NCBI RefSeq assembly: GCF_000173655.1
Contig: NZ_ABZU01000010.1
Span: forward strand, 41,329-105,328
Direction of reading: 5' to 3'
Length of the DNA: 64,000 nucleotides
Origin: Corynebacterium amycolatum SK46
GTDB taxonomy: Bacteria; Actinomycetota; Actinomycetes; Mycobacteriales; Mycobacteriaceae
The position numbers were made by a program, and so were the translations under genes. The notes beneath the pieces are model-generated. The model made no database searches, had not been told where the DNA came from, and saw nothing but the letters and a program-made list of their open reading frames with translations. This document shows positions 45,862 through 56,184 of the stretch, piece by piece (the stretch's first letter is position 1; the number at the start of each line of letters is the position of its first letter).

Positions 45862-47994
45862 CTAGGAATTCACAAAAGAATTGACGATTCCCAAGATTCC
45901 TTCGCCGAAATGATTGAGCTTCGCTTCTCCGATTCCGGGAATTTGCAGAAGTTCCTCCGGCGTAGTCGGCTGCTGCTCACCGATGGCCAGAAGAGTCGCG
46001 TCGGAGAAGATCACGAATGCGGGGACGGTCATTTCCCTCGACATTTCCAGACGCCATGCACGCAATGCTTCCAGTAGTGCAGGATCCGCACTGACTGGGC
46101 ACTCTTCACAGCGCCCTGAGATCCGCTCCGCATCGGTGTGCAATGGCTTAGTGCAGCCCTTGCACTGTTTGGACTGCTGACGCTTACTGCGGGAGCTAGA
46201 GCTCCTTGAGCTTCGGTGTGCCGCAGCCGAGTAGTCAGAGACATCAATGTCGAGTTCATCGAGGAATCGTGTGCGGCGACGTGACCTGCGGCCGCCTTCT
46301 GTCCGCGACAATGACCAAGATAGCTCCAGATGTTCGCGGGCTCGCGTAATGCCGACATAGAACAGACGGCGCTCTTCTTCGATGGCTTCCGCCCCCTGCG
46401 CAGGAGAACGGTCGAATTTATTCAGCGCATGTTGGATAGGCAGCGAACCGTCGGTAAGCCCAACGAGGAACACCGCATCCCACTCCAGCCCCTTGGCTGC
46501 ATGCAGGCTAGCCAGCGTCACCCCATCCAGCGTCGGTGGGTGTTTGGCCTGCTGCCGGGTGTGCAATTGACCGAGGAGCGCCTGGATATTGACCTCGGTG
46601 TTGGCATGAACGATGTCCTTACACAAGTCAAATAGGGCGCGGAGTGACTGCCAACGTTCCCTGGCACCAGCGCCTTCCGGCTCTTGGTCAGTCATGCCAA
46701 GCCCCGCGAAAACCTGCTTGACCAAATCCAATAGATTCGTGCCCTGCAATGTCGGAACAGTCCGTGAGGAACGGGAAACTCGCACAAGTGCTGCGATGGC
46801 ATCGCGGATCTCGGGACGCTGGTAGAAACCGTCCCCGCCACGAACCTGGTAGGCGACTCCTACCTCGGACAAAGCCTGCTCAAAAACTGCGGACTGTGCG
46901 TTGATGCGGTACAAAACGGCAATCTCCGATGCCGGCGTACCCGCGTCAATAAGTCGCTTAATGCTTCGCGCGGTCGCGCGAGCTTCCATCGGCTCATCGT
47001 CGTACTGGTTGAAAGTCGGCTCCGGGCCGTCTTGACGCTGTCCAATTAGCTTCAGCCGCGAGCCGGCGATACGCCCCTGCGCACGGCCGATGACATTGTT
47101 GGCCAGCTCAACGACCTGTGGGGTCGATCGGTAGTCCCGCTGTAGGCGGACCACTGTGGCTTCGGGGTAGTCCCGAGAGAAGTTCATCAGGTATTGCGGA
47201 GTCGCACCTGTGAAAGAGTAAATCGTCTGGTTGGCGTCCCCGACAACTGTGAGGTTGTCACGGTCTCCCAGCCAGGCGTTGAGAACTCGCTGCTGCAACG
47301 GGGTGACATCCTGGTACTCATCGACGACGAAGCACCGATACTGGTTGCGGAATTCCTCCGCCACTGCACGGGAATTCTCCATCGCACCGGCGGTGTGAAT
47401 GAGCAGGTCGTCGAAGTCAAGTAATAGCCCGTCAGGAGTGGTTTTGATGTCCTCGTAAGCGCGATAGCAATCGATAATTTTCTCCGCAGACAGAGGCGCC
47501 GTGCGCCCATGCTCCCGCAGCGCGGCTTGGTACTGATCCGCACCGGCCAGAGTGGCCTTCGCCCACTCAATCTCGCCCATGACATCGCGGATTGTTTCCT
47601 TGGAGGTGTCCAGGCCCACCCGACGTACTGCTTGGGCGACAACACGGAATTTCTTGTCATCCAACAGCTGCCAAGGCATATCACCGGCGACTTGGGGCCA
47701 GAAGTAGCGCAGCTGGCGGAGTGCTGCCGAGTGGAAAGTACGCGCCTGGACTCCAGGCGTGCCCATCTTTGCCAGGCGGTCGCGCATCTCCCCTGCTGCA
47801 CGCGAGGTAAATGTCACCGCTAATACCTTCTGCGGCTGCACAAACCCCTGGTCAATGAGGTACTTGATGCGATGAGTAATTGTTCGGGTCTTACCTGTAC
47901 CGGCTCCGGCAAGAATGCACACCGGCCCCATCGGAGCCGTGGCTGCCTCGCGCTGATCTGGATCCAGCCCAGCTAGATAATCCGGCTCGTTCAC
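45862..47994 (-). CDS. uvrD2: ATP-dependent DNA helicase UvrD2
   Basis: 710 residues from GTG at 47994 (GAGG 5 bases upstream); a TTG at 48015 is the alternative. Superfamily 1 helicase: Walker A LAGAGTGKTRTITHRI near residue 30, DEYQDVTPLQQRV near 230, and SLHAAKGLEWDAVFLVGLTD near 505. A Cys4 zinc motif (CKGC...CEEC) near residue 620 and an HRDC-like domain (LLEALRAWRLEMSREMTVPA) at the C-terminus identify UvrD2. Unwinds DNA 3'-5'; essential in mycobacteria for its ATPase. Same strand as the K+ channel gene and adnAB. Confidence 0.95.
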   Translation of the reverse strand: MNEPDYLAGLDPDQREAATAPMGPVCILAGAGTGKTRTITHRIKYLIDQGFVQPQKVLAVTFTSRAAGEMRDRLAKMGTPGVQARTFHSAALRQLRYFWPQVAGDMPWQLLDDKKFRVVAQAVRRVGLDTSKETIRDVMGEIEWAKATLAGADQYQAALREHGRTAPLSAEKIIDCYRAYEDIKTTPDGLLLDFDDLLIHTAGAMENSRAVAEEFRNQYRCFVVDEYQDVTPLQQRVLNAWLGDRDNLTVVGDANQTIYSFTGATPQYLMNFSRDYPEATVVRLQRDYRSTPQVVELANNVIGRAQGRIAGSRLKLIGQRQDGPEPTFNQYDDEPMEARATARSIKRLIDAGTPASEIAVLYRINAQSAVFEQALSEVGVAYQVRGGDGFYQRPEIRDAIAALVRVSRSSRTVPTLQGTNLLDLVKQVFAGLGMTDQEPEGAGARERWQSLRALFDLCKDIVHANTEVNIQALLGQLHTRQQAKHPPTLDGVTLASLHAAKGLEWDAVFLVGLTDGSLPIQHALNKFDRSPAQGAEAIEEERRLFYVGITRAREHLELSWSLSRTEGGRRSRRRTRFLDELDIDVSDYSAAAHRSSRSSSSRSKRQQSKQCKGCTKPLHTDAERISGRCEECPVSADPALLEALRAWRLEMSREMTVPAFVIFSDATLLAIGEQQPTTPEELLQIPGIGEAKLNHFGEGILGIVNSFVNS

Positions 47995-48050
47995 ATCCGC
48001 CTCTGAGTAAGTCAAAAGTTGTTAGACCCCATTTTTAAACTGGTCGAGTG

Positions 48051-49118
48051 CTATTCGTCATTGCTGTAGACACGGCGGACGTACAGCAACCGGTCGCCTG
48101 GCTCCACCGACTCACACTCCGGTGAATCAATTCGGTACAGCTCACCAGAGCGCACCACGCCGAGTGCAATATCCGCGAGGTGCCGTGGGCTGGCACCGAT
48201 TTCCTCTTCGGTGACCAGCCTCTCTGCAACAGAGAATCCTTCATCCGGGCTCAGGAGGTCTTCCATCATCTCCACCACCGAAGGAGTCACCGTGGCCAGC
48301 CCCAGCATTCGGCCGGCGGTTTCAGAAGAAATAACCACTTGGTCTGCACCTGACTGTGTCAACAAGTGGCGGTTTTCTGATTCACGCACTGAAGCCACAA
48401 TGGAGGCACCCGGTGCCAGCTCACGGACAGACAACGTGACCAACACCGCTGTGTCATCTTTGTTCGGTGCAACGACAATAGAGCGAGCACGCTGAATACC
48501 AGCTAACTTCAGCACATCGGATTTAGTAGCCGACCCATGCACCGTCGCCAAGCCTTGATTCGAAGCGTGGTCGAGTGCTTCCTTGTCCGTATCAATGACA
48601 ACGATTTCTGCCGGATCTACGCCGTCCGCGAGAAGCGCTGCAATGGCAGAACGCCCCTTGGTGCCGTATCCGATAACGACGGTGTGGTTGCGCAACTGTC
48701 TCCTCCAGCGCTGAATTTGCAAGGTTTTCCGAGACTCTTGGGTCAAAACGGTCAGAGTAGTACCGACCAAGAGAGCAAGGAAGGCCACACGCAGTGGCGT
48801 AATGATCAAAATATTGAGTAATCGAGCCCTCTGTGTCACCGGCGTGATGTCACCGTAGCCCGTCGTGGACAGGCTGACAGCCGAGTAATACACCGAATCG
48901 ATGAAGGTAAGAGGCTCCGTATATCCGTTGCGGTCGTAGTAGACCACGACGGATGCAATCAGCAGCAAAAATACGGCGTAGTTCAAACGACGTATGATTA
49001 GCCGCCAAGGATTCTTCGGCGCGGACTCAGGCAGGCCAATGACTCCCAGCAGTGCATGCCCGGGAAGATCATTGAGCCCGGTTTCGTATCCCGAAGATTT
49101 CCGAGTTGGATTACGCAA
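48051..49118 (-). CDS. Potassium channel with RCK (TrkA-N) domain
   Basis: 355 residues. Two transmembrane helices flank a pore with the selectivity filter SLSTTGYGDITPV near residue 90, followed by an RCK/TrkA-N NAD-binding domain starting HTVVIGYGTKGRSAIAALL and a TrkA-C-like end. MthK-type architecture, as in C. glutamicum CglK. TTG start at 49118 is preceded by GAGGAG. Separated from adnB by about 115 bases; the nudC gene found between uvrD2 and the channel gene in mycobacteria is not present. Confidence 0.92.
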   Translation of the reverse strand: MRNPTRKSSGYETGLNDLPGHALLGVIGLPESAPKNPWRLIIRRLNYAVFLLLIASVVVYYDRNGYTEPLTFIDSVYYSAVSLSTTGYGDITPVTQRARLLNILIITPLRVAFLALLVGTTLTVLTQESRKTLQIQRWRRQLRNHTVVIGYGTKGRSAIAALLADGVDPAEIVVIDTDKEALDHASNQGLATVHGSATKSDVLKLAGIQRARSIVVAPNKDDTAVLVTLSVRELAPGASIVASVRESENRHLLTQSGADQVVISSETAGRMLGLATVTPSVVEMMEDLLSPDEGFSVAERLVTEEEIGASPRHLADIALGVVRSGELYRIDSPECESVEPGDRLLYVRRVYSNDE

Positions 49119-49233
49119 CCGCTCCTCGCCTGCCTTTCATAAAAACTCCTCCCGGTGAAAAATAGCGCATACAAACTGCTGCTTTCACCTGGATAACTGG
49201 CCACGGCCACGCGGCAGTTACATACGTAGATGA

Positions 49234-52200
49234 TTATCCAATCAGCTCGCGCATTTTCCTGTCCAACTCTATCCTGCTTGGCAGCAGCGCTTCATCTGGT
49301 ATTAGCGTCCGTCCTGCCGAAACGTAGAAGAACCCGGCTTCAATTTCTTCGGGGGCAGTTTCCATTCCCATCTCGCGCAGCCTATCCGACCACGCCAGGC
49401 GGTAAATCGCCAGCTGTAGCGCCGCTACTTCCCTTTCCTTTCCGCGCGGCATCTGGCCTGTCTTCCAGTCAGTGACGCTCCACTTCCCGTTGTCGTTAAA
49501 CACCGCGTCGATTCGGCCGACGACCCTCCGCTGCCCGATGGCAATTTCAAACGGCACCTCCACATGCGTTGGCGTGCGGTCAGCCCACTCAGATGCCTCG
49601 AAATTCGCCTTCAATTTCTCCAGTTCGCGTTCGGACGCGACTTGTTCTGTGCCGAGGAAGTCATCCAGTTGATCCCCGAAGAGATCCTCATCGTCCAGCA
49701 GACTGTGTGCACCGAAGCGATTCTCCAACCAAGCGTGGAATGCCGTACCTCGGCGCGCGAATCGGTTTGGCTTAAACGGCACCGGGCGTGCTTTCCGACG
49801 AGCAAACGCGACCGGATCCGCAATCATGGCTTGGTATTCGCTAGTGGACATGCTTGTCGGCATTGGTAGATGAATCTCCGCGGCCTTAGCTCGAAGGATT
49901 TCATCCACGAGAATGGTCGTTTCCGTTTCCCATACCTCAGACAGGTCACCTGCAATGGGGCGCTCATCCTGGTCCTCGCCCATATAGCGCATGACGCTTT
50001 CGGCTGCTCGCTGCACACTATCTCGACGGTTCCCCAGGGTATCGACGGGCCAGACCACCCCATCAACCGCAGTGTCGCAGTCCAAATCGACTTCGGTGTC
50101 CTCTACCTCAGGGTCCTCGCCATCTGTCCAAGACACCACATAGTCACTGAATTGCGTGGCGATGGCTCCGAAGTCTGCCGACACGTCAGTGGGATGCTTC
50201 AAGCTCGGATTAGGCCGCCTGCTTGCAGTAACAATGAGCTTTTTTGCAGAGCGAGTCATGGCAACGTAGAAGAGGCGCTGTTTCTCTTCCCTTTCCACTT
50301 CTCGCAGCTCTTCCTTGTATGCTTTGATCACCTTGTTGAGGTCCGTCTGGTTATCTGCGCCTGATATGTCCAGTTCGGGGGCGTTGCTATCGACAGAATC
50401 AGCGACAGGAGCCCAATCGCCTGCTGCAAGCCGTGTTGCATCCTCTGTTGGTTCTGCACTAGCCGTTAGCGGATCCACCTGGGTAATTGCCCCGGGAGGA
50501 AGCTGAACTGAATTGGTGAGCCACGATGACAAATCAACTTTATCGAACTTGCTGGTGGTGATGCCCGGAACAGCAACCGTTTCCCACTCCAACCCTTTTG
50601 ACTTGTGCATAGTCATGATTTGGACGCAGTTTTCCGGCATGTTCATAGGTGCCCGTTCCAAACCATCATCGTGTTCGACGGCGAATTCCAGATAATTTAA
50701 AAACCCTGTCACATCGTCCGAGATATTTTGAGAATACGTCGCAGCGATATCGACAAACCTATCCAGATGCGCGGTCGTCGGCCTGGTTATCGCAGTAGCG
50801 GAACCGTACTGTCCAGCCGCTGCTTCTACGCGAATTCCGAACTCAGTAGCGATGTCCTCGACCAGTTCCGGCAGAGGCTTATTCAGCGAGAACCGACGTA
50901 GTTTTCGTAGGCTTGCACCCAACTGTGCGATGCGCACCATTGCTTCATCTGTATAGTTCAGTGACTCGCTGCAGACCAACCGCCCATTTTTCTCCACACT
51001 GCCGCGCGCCAGCGGGGTGCCGTCGTAAAAACGAATATCCGGGTCGGCGATGGCGTGCCCCAGCCCCACCGCGGACGATGCCGCTTCGGCATCTTCCACA
51101 AGCTTGTCGTACTGGCGAGCGAGCTGGGAAAGCGGTGAGGAGTCTGAAGTCTCTTCGACGTTGCCCATCTTTCGGGCCAACTCGTCCTTTCCTGCCATTG
51201 CCAGCTGGTCTACACGAGTACGAAGTGCCTCCACGTCTGCGGCACCCAAATTGAACTGTGGGCTGAGCAGCAGACGCAGAGCATCCTGGTCTGAACTGGG
51301 GTCGACCAATATCTTCATCGCCGAGGTGATATCCATAACCTCGGGCAAGTGCAGTAATCCAGCGAGTCCCACAATGATTGCAGGCACACCCCGCTCAGAC
51401 AGTGCATCTAAATAGACAGCCGATTCAGCATTTGTCCGAACCAGGATGGCGGCATCGAGCTTGTTGCCAGCTGCTTCACATTCGCGTAATTGCGCCTCCA
51501 TGCAATCTGCGATGTATGCAACTTCTTCCTCACCGGTTGCGGTGAAAGCAAGCTGCACTTCACCCTGACCTGCTTTTGGACCGGCATCCAGTGCCTCTAC
51601 CGTACGAGCCTGTCCCGCGAAAGCACGGTCGGAGACTGCGTTAGCAAGCTGCAGCACTGACTGCGGGTTTCGCCAAGAAATGGTCAGTTGCTTTTTCTCC
51701 GCTGGCTGCCCATCCGACCGCGGAAAATCATTCACAAACTGCACAAGGTTTTCGGCAGTTGCTCCTCTCCAGCCATAAATTGCCTGCATCGGATCGCCGA
51801 CAGCGGTGACACAACCACCGGAGAACAGCGCACGCAGGAACAGCCGCTGTGTGTGCGACGTGTCCTGGTACTCATCGAGCATGATGTTCTTAAAGCGACG
51901 CCGCTCCTCCTCCCCGACTTCCGCGAAGTCGGTGGCTAGCCGGGCCGCACGAGCCATCTGCATACCGAAGGTGGCGACATTTTCTTCATTGCACCGAGCT
52001 CGAACCTGCTCAACCAGCGGCAAAATCTCTAATCTCTCTCGCTGCTTATCGACGATGCCCTGTAGATCGCCAATTAGCCCCTCGCGTTTACCCTTCTGCG
52101 GGGTCTGCTCAATATTGCTGATGAATGCTTCGGTTTCCTCGCGAATCGCCTGCGGTGAAGAAAGGTTTGAGTCGATGTTCGACCCCAGCTCAATAATGCG

Positions 52201-52728
52201 ACTAGCCAGCGTCGATGGTGCAATGTCGACATCAATTTCGGTCACATTGCGAGCGGTTTCCCAGGCCAACTGCCACTGCGTCGCGCCATCCATAATGGTG
52301 ACCCCCGGCTCCGTCGGCAGCAAAAGACCATAATTGCTCACGACTTCAGAGGCATAGGCATCGTAAGTAAGCGTGGTTGGGGCAATGACCTCGAGGCTTG
52401 CTAGTACCTCTGGTGAAGCTTGTGCACGAAATGCAGCGGAGGAAGCAAGCGCATTGAGCTGCTGGCGGATACGGACACCGAGCTCGCGCGCTGCCTTCCT
52501 GGTGAAGGTCAAACCTAGCACTTCTTCTGGGCGGATAAAGCCGTTGGCGACCAACCACACAACACGGGCAGCCATTGTCGCTGTTTTACCAGCACCGGCA
52601 CCGGCAACAACAAGCATTGGTTCCATCGGTGCACCGATTACCGCCGCTTGTTGCGGGGTGGGCGGAAAGTCCTGCCCCATCATCTCCGACAGCGTGACGG
52701 GATCAATGATGGTTCGTTCCTCCGACAT
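49234..52728 (-). CDS. adnB: AdnB-type helicase-nuclease subunit
   Basis: 1,164 residues from ATG at 52728. UvrD-like motor plus C-terminal RecB-like nuclease of the AdnAB machine that resects double-strand ends. Walker A VVAGAGAGKTATMAARVVWL near residue 40, DEYQDTSHTQRL near 290, MHKSKGLEWETVAVPGI near 700, QRLFYVAMTRSAKKLIV near 845. Nuclease motifs WSVTDWKTGQMPRGK and AALQLAIYRLAW near 1090-1120 (D-x-K and Q-x-x-Y). It starts 2 bases after the adnA stop, which indicates tight coupling. Confidence 0.94.
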   Translation of the reverse strand: MSEERTIIDPVTLSEMMGQDFPPTPQQAAVIGAPMEPMLVVAGAGAGKTATMAARVVWLVANGFIRPEEVLGLTFTRKAARELGVRIRQQLNALASSAAFRAQASPEVLASLEVIAPTTLTYDAYASEVVSNYGLLLPTEPGVTIMDGATQWQLAWETARNVTEIDVDIAPSTLASRIIELGSNIDSNLSSPQAIREETEAFISNIEQTPQKGKREGLIGDLQGIVDKQRERLEILPLVEQVRARCNEENVATFGMQMARAARLATDFAEVGEEERRRFKNIMLDEYQDTSHTQRLFLRALFSGGCVTAVGDPMQAIYGWRGATAENLVQFVNDFPRSDGQPAEKKQLTISWRNPQSVLQLANAVSDRAFAGQARTVEALDAGPKAGQGEVQLAFTATGEEEVAYIADCMEAQLRECEAAGNKLDAAILVRTNAESAVYLDALSERGVPAIIVGLAGLLHLPEVMDITSAMKILVDPSSDQDALRLLLSPQFNLGAADVEALRTRVDQLAMAGKDELARKMGNVEETSDSSPLSQLARQYDKLVEDAEAASSAVGLGHAIADPDIRFYDGTPLARGSVEKNGRLVCSESLNYTDEAMVRIAQLGASLRKLRRFSLNKPLPELVEDIATEFGIRVEAAAGQYGSATAITRPTTAHLDRFVDIAATYSQNISDDVTGFLNYLEFAVEHDDGLERAPMNMPENCVQIMTMHKSKGLEWETVAVPGITTSKFDKVDLSSWLTNSVQLPPGAITQVDPLTASAEPTEDATRLAAGDWAPVADSVDSNAPELDISGADNQTDLNKVIKAYKEELREVEREEKQRLFYVAMTRSAKKLIVTASRRPNPSLKHPTDVSADFGAIATQFSDYVVSWTDGEDPEVEDTEVDLDCDTAVDGVVWPVDTLGNRRDSVQRAAESVMRYMGEDQDERPIAGDLSEVWETETTILVDEILRAKAAEIHLPMPTSMSTSEYQAMIADPVAFARRKARPVPFKPNRFARRGTAFHAWLENRFGAHSLLDDEDLFGDQLDDFLGTEQVASERELEKLKANFEASEWADRTPTHVEVPFEIAIGQRRVVGRIDAVFNDNGKWSVTDWKTGQMPRGKEREVAALQLAIYRLAWSDRLREMGMETAPEEIEAGFFYVSAGRTLIPDEALLPSRIELDRKMRELIG

Positions 52729-52730
52729 GA

Positions 52731-55700
52731 CTACCGATTCCCTTCTGCTGCCGGGCACGCCTTCGAAAGCGTGCAGAACTTGCAATGATCACCAGCGAGC
52801 GCCAAGGCACGAGGGCCAGACGTCGCACGTGCTACCTGCTCCACGCGACGCTCCCAGTCAGCCAATTTGTCTTCCGTAAGCTTTGACTGTTCGCGGCTAG
52901 TGATAATGGTCTTATTGTGTGACTTTCGCGGAAATACCAGGTATGCCCCAGATTGTTCAATGCCTTCGCCGTTGTTCACAGCAAGCCCATCTCCGCTTTC
53001 AACGAGCTTCCCTTTCGACAACGCCAGCTGATATGTAGCTAGCTGTGCGTGTCCTTCTACTTCTTTACCGGAGGGCGCTGTCTTACCGGTTTTAATATCG
53101 ACGATTTGAACTGCCCCATCAGCGTCTTCAATCAACCGGTCGATTCGTCCGACAATCACGATGTCATCGTTGATGTTGACTTTTACTGGAACCTCGGTTC
53201 CGATATCTTTCTTGGTCTCAATCCACCGCTGCCAATCCTCCAGCCCGGTCAACCAGGTCTCTTCCTCAGTACGCTTACGCCACTCCGGATCATCGGACAG
53301 GTCACCAAAAACACGCCGGATCTCGGACTGCGCCTCAGGCACAGTCACTCCCTTGGCTACTGCTTCTACCGCCTGATGCAGTAGAGAGCCCAAATACATG
53401 GCCGATGTCGGTGCTGATTTATCCAACATGGCCTTCAGCGGGCAATTCAGGGTTGCTTCCACCTTGGAGGGGTTGATTCTCATCGGCTTCTTGTCATTTA
53501 CCGGCTTCGAAGTCGACGGTGCACGGAGCCCCCACCAGGTGTCTGGATGTGCGCCAGCAACCTCAACCTGCGCCAATCGTGCGAGTTGACGTGCAGCTTG
53601 TCGACGCCGCGTCTCAGTCTCCGCATCGTCCACAACGGCTGCACGCAGTTCTGCCAGCAGTGACTCCACAGAGAGCACCCGTGGCAGGCCTTCACCGGCC
53701 CATGCGACATCTTCTGCCTCTGCAACATCCGGTTTGCCGACGTTTGCTTCATTAGCCGTAGCCCCGACTCCATTCGCAGCCGACGAGGCTTCCGACTGTT
53801 TCGCCAGCTCCGTCGCCGAATTACCGAGCTTTTCAACGAGCTCGATAATGAACGGACTGGGAACTCCAACATCATCAGGAGAATCGACTGCGGTCAGCAG
53901 TACCCTGTCGCTAGCCCGTGATACCGCGACGTGCAGCAAACGACGTTCCTCCGCCAGCGCATCCGCCATGGAATTGATGTACTCCCGCGGCTCAATTCCG
54001 TGGTCGACGAGACCGATGAACTCGTTCTGCTTCATCACCGAACCAGTCACACCGAGGCTGGGCCACTGGCCTTCCTGGACTCCAACAACTGCTACTGCTT
54101 TCCACTGCCTGCCCAGAGCCGCATGCGCTGAGAGAATGCGCACGGCATCGCGCTCTACCCCGCTACGGTCACGTGCGCCGATGGGCAGCTCCTGCTCTTC
54201 CACCGAAGCGATAAAACCGTCAACCGTCAGTTTTGGATTCAGCTCCACACGGTCACCAGCAAAGTCGAACAGTGCCATCACAGCATCCAAATCGCGGTCA
54301 GCCGATGCTCCAGCTGTACCGCCGCGCAACGATGCCGCCACCAGATGGTCTGCCAAACCAGTGGACTGCCAAATAGCCCACAAAGTTGCTTCCACACCAT
54401 CGCGCAACGCTTCACGAGCTGCGCTCAACAAATCCAGCGGCACCTGCAGCGCCTGACGTTCACGCTGCGACAGAGACTCAATAAGCTCCAGCTGCTCAGT
54501 TGCGAGTCCATCTGCCTTCAAGATTCCGATGAGCTGAGTCATCGCGGCCCCGCCGAACAGATCCGCCTTTCGAATTCCGCGCAGCAGACGCTCTTTGACA
54601 ATCGGATCCATGTTGACCAGTGGGCCGGAGAGGAACTCGTCCCACTCCACGTCATCGAGCTGGTTCATAGTTGCCCGCAACGCCACCATCAGCGCTCGCA
54701 CCAATCGCTGATGACTTAGCACGATGTCCGTTGGGTCAATCTGCACAGGCACACCCGCACGCGACAACGCGCGGAACAGAGAGGACTCCCCTGCACCAGA
54801 CCGGACGATGACCGCCATATCCTTCCATGCCACCCCCTCGTCAATATGAAGGCGCCGGAAGTAGTCCGCGACTGTGGCTCGCTGTGCACGTTCAGAGGGA
54901 TGAATAGCTATTTTTACTGCACTTTTAGCTGCGTACGAGTCTTCCGCTGCGGCTGTCTCACTGTTGCTTCCAACTTCGGATTCACGAGCTTCTTGTGTTC
55001 CAACTGAACCAGCAATGCCACGGTATGCAGGAGCCTTAGGCAAGCGCTGAGAAACAGCGTTCGCTAAATCGGCTATATCAGCGTTACAGCGGTACGACTG
55101 CTGCAAGTGGATTGCCTTGTACTCGGCCTTACCAGTCCCCCGGAGATAGTCATTATTAGCACCGCGGAAGTGGAATACCGATTGATCTTCATCACCAGTA
55201 ATGACGGCTACCGCCGCCTGCGACACAAACCGATCCACAAGACGTGCAGCCTCCGGGGATAAGTGTTCAGCATCATCGACCAACACCACCGACTTTCCCC
55301 ACCGAGCCAGTGCTTGCGCGTCTGCATCCAGTTCCATCAATGCCGCAGAGACAATCTCTGCTGCGTTCAGGCTGGGTTCCCACGCCAACCGCATAGTCTG
55401 CTGATACTCCGCCATAAACTTGCCAGCCGCGCACCACGACTCAATGCCATAGTCCACGCCGAGCTGTTGAAGCCTCGGGGCATCAATCCCCCGCTCAGCT
55501 GCACGCAGTAGAAAGTCACGAACCGCACGGGAAAAACCGACTAGTGGAAGAGCCGGGCGCAACCGCTCTGGCCAATACGCACCACCATCTTCCGCATGAC
55601 CGGCCAAAAGTTGCCGCACGACAGCATCTTGGCGTGCACCAGTGGTCAACGATGGTTCAGGTTCTCCTCGACTAACGGCGGCATCACGTACTACTGCATA

Positions 55701-56090
55701 GGCAAGTGAATGCACGGCACGCACCATGCCACCTTGGCCTGCCCCGACCGAACCACCTTCCCCCACTTCACAGGCAAAACGCCTGTCAATATCCCGCCTC
55801 AATTCCGCAGCGGCCTCTTTTGACTGTGACACCACCAAAATGCTGTCCGCCGGAATGCCCGCCTGCATGTAGTCCACCGCGAGATCTGCCAGCAGCGAAC
55901 TCTTACCAGTCCCTGGGCCGCCTAAAACGCGCACAACAGGCTGGTTTACAAGCTTGTTCGCTACCACGAGCGTCTGATTATGGGAAGGGAAAAGCGTCTC
56001 TACCGCAGTACCCAACCACTGCCGACGACGAGGCGGTTCCTCCTGGACGAACCGAACCTTCGGCATTCCATCTACGTTCATGTGCACCAT
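52731..56090 (-). CDS. adnA: AdnA-type helicase-nuclease subunit
   Basis: 1,119 residues. Partner of AdnB. Walker A VLGGPGTGKSSLLADLA near residue 55; degenerate superfamily 1 motifs follow (VVLVDDAEHLSPEAARLVDR). C-terminal RecB-like nuclease with VQIVDIKTGKTAPSGKEVEG and QLATYQLAL near 1030, and a Cys set for an iron-sulfur cluster: one Cys in TLNCPLKAML near 880 and CKFCTLSKACP at the very end, as in AddB/AdnA. First gene of the pair. Start near residue 1-9 uncertain (MVHMNVDGMPKVRF), no clear ribosome binding site. Confidence 0.93.
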   Translation of the reverse strand: MVHMNVDGMPKVRFVQEEPPRRRQWLGTAVETLFPSHNQTLVVANKLVNQPVVRVLGGPGTGKSSLLADLAVDYMQAGIPADSILVVSQSKEAAAELRRDIDRRFACEVGEGGSVGAGQGGMVRAVHSLAYAVVRDAAVSRGEPEPSLTTGARQDAVVRQLLAGHAEDGGAYWPERLRPALPLVGFSRAVRDFLLRAAERGIDAPRLQQLGVDYGIESWCAAGKFMAEYQQTMRLAWEPSLNAAEIVSAALMELDADAQALARWGKSVVLVDDAEHLSPEAARLVDRFVSQAAVAVITGDEDQSVFHFRGANNDYLRGTGKAEYKAIHLQQSYRCNADIADLANAVSQRLPKAPAYRGIAGSVGTQEARESEVGSNSETAAAEDSYAAKSAVKIAIHPSERAQRATVADYFRRLHIDEGVAWKDMAVIVRSGAGESSLFRALSRAGVPVQIDPTDIVLSHQRLVRALMVALRATMNQLDDVEWDEFLSGPLVNMDPIVKERLLRGIRKADLFGGAAMTQLIGILKADGLATEQLELIESLSQRERQALQVPLDLLSAAREALRDGVEATLWAIWQSTGLADHLVAASLRGGTAGASADRDLDAVMALFDFAGDRVELNPKLTVDGFIASVEEQELPIGARDRSGVERDAVRILSAHAALGRQWKAVAVVGVQEGQWPSLGVTGSVMKQNEFIGLVDHGIEPREYINSMADALAEERRLLHVAVSRASDRVLLTAVDSPDDVGVPSPFIIELVEKLGNSATELAKQSEASSAANGVGATANEANVGKPDVAEAEDVAWAGEGLPRVLSVESLLAELRAAVVDDAETETRRRQAARQLARLAQVEVAGAHPDTWWGLRAPSTSKPVNDKKPMRINPSKVEATLNCPLKAMLDKSAPTSAMYLGSLLHQAVEAVAKGVTVPEAQSEIRRVFGDLSDDPEWRKRTEEETWLTGLEDWQRWIETKKDIGTEVPVKVNINDDIVIVGRIDRLIEDADGAVQIVDIKTGKTAPSGKEVEGHAQLATYQLALSKGKLVESGDGLAVNNGEGIEQSGAYLVFPRKSHNKTIITSREQSKLTEDKLADWERRVEQVARATSGPRALALAGDHCKFCTLSKACPAAEGNR

Positions 56091-56184
56091 TGTGGCACAA
56101 CCCCCGGACCAGAACTCGAACGCCCATTCGATTTAGGGAGAAAAGTACCCCCGCCCCAAAAACTCCCGCAAATACTGCCCGGCG

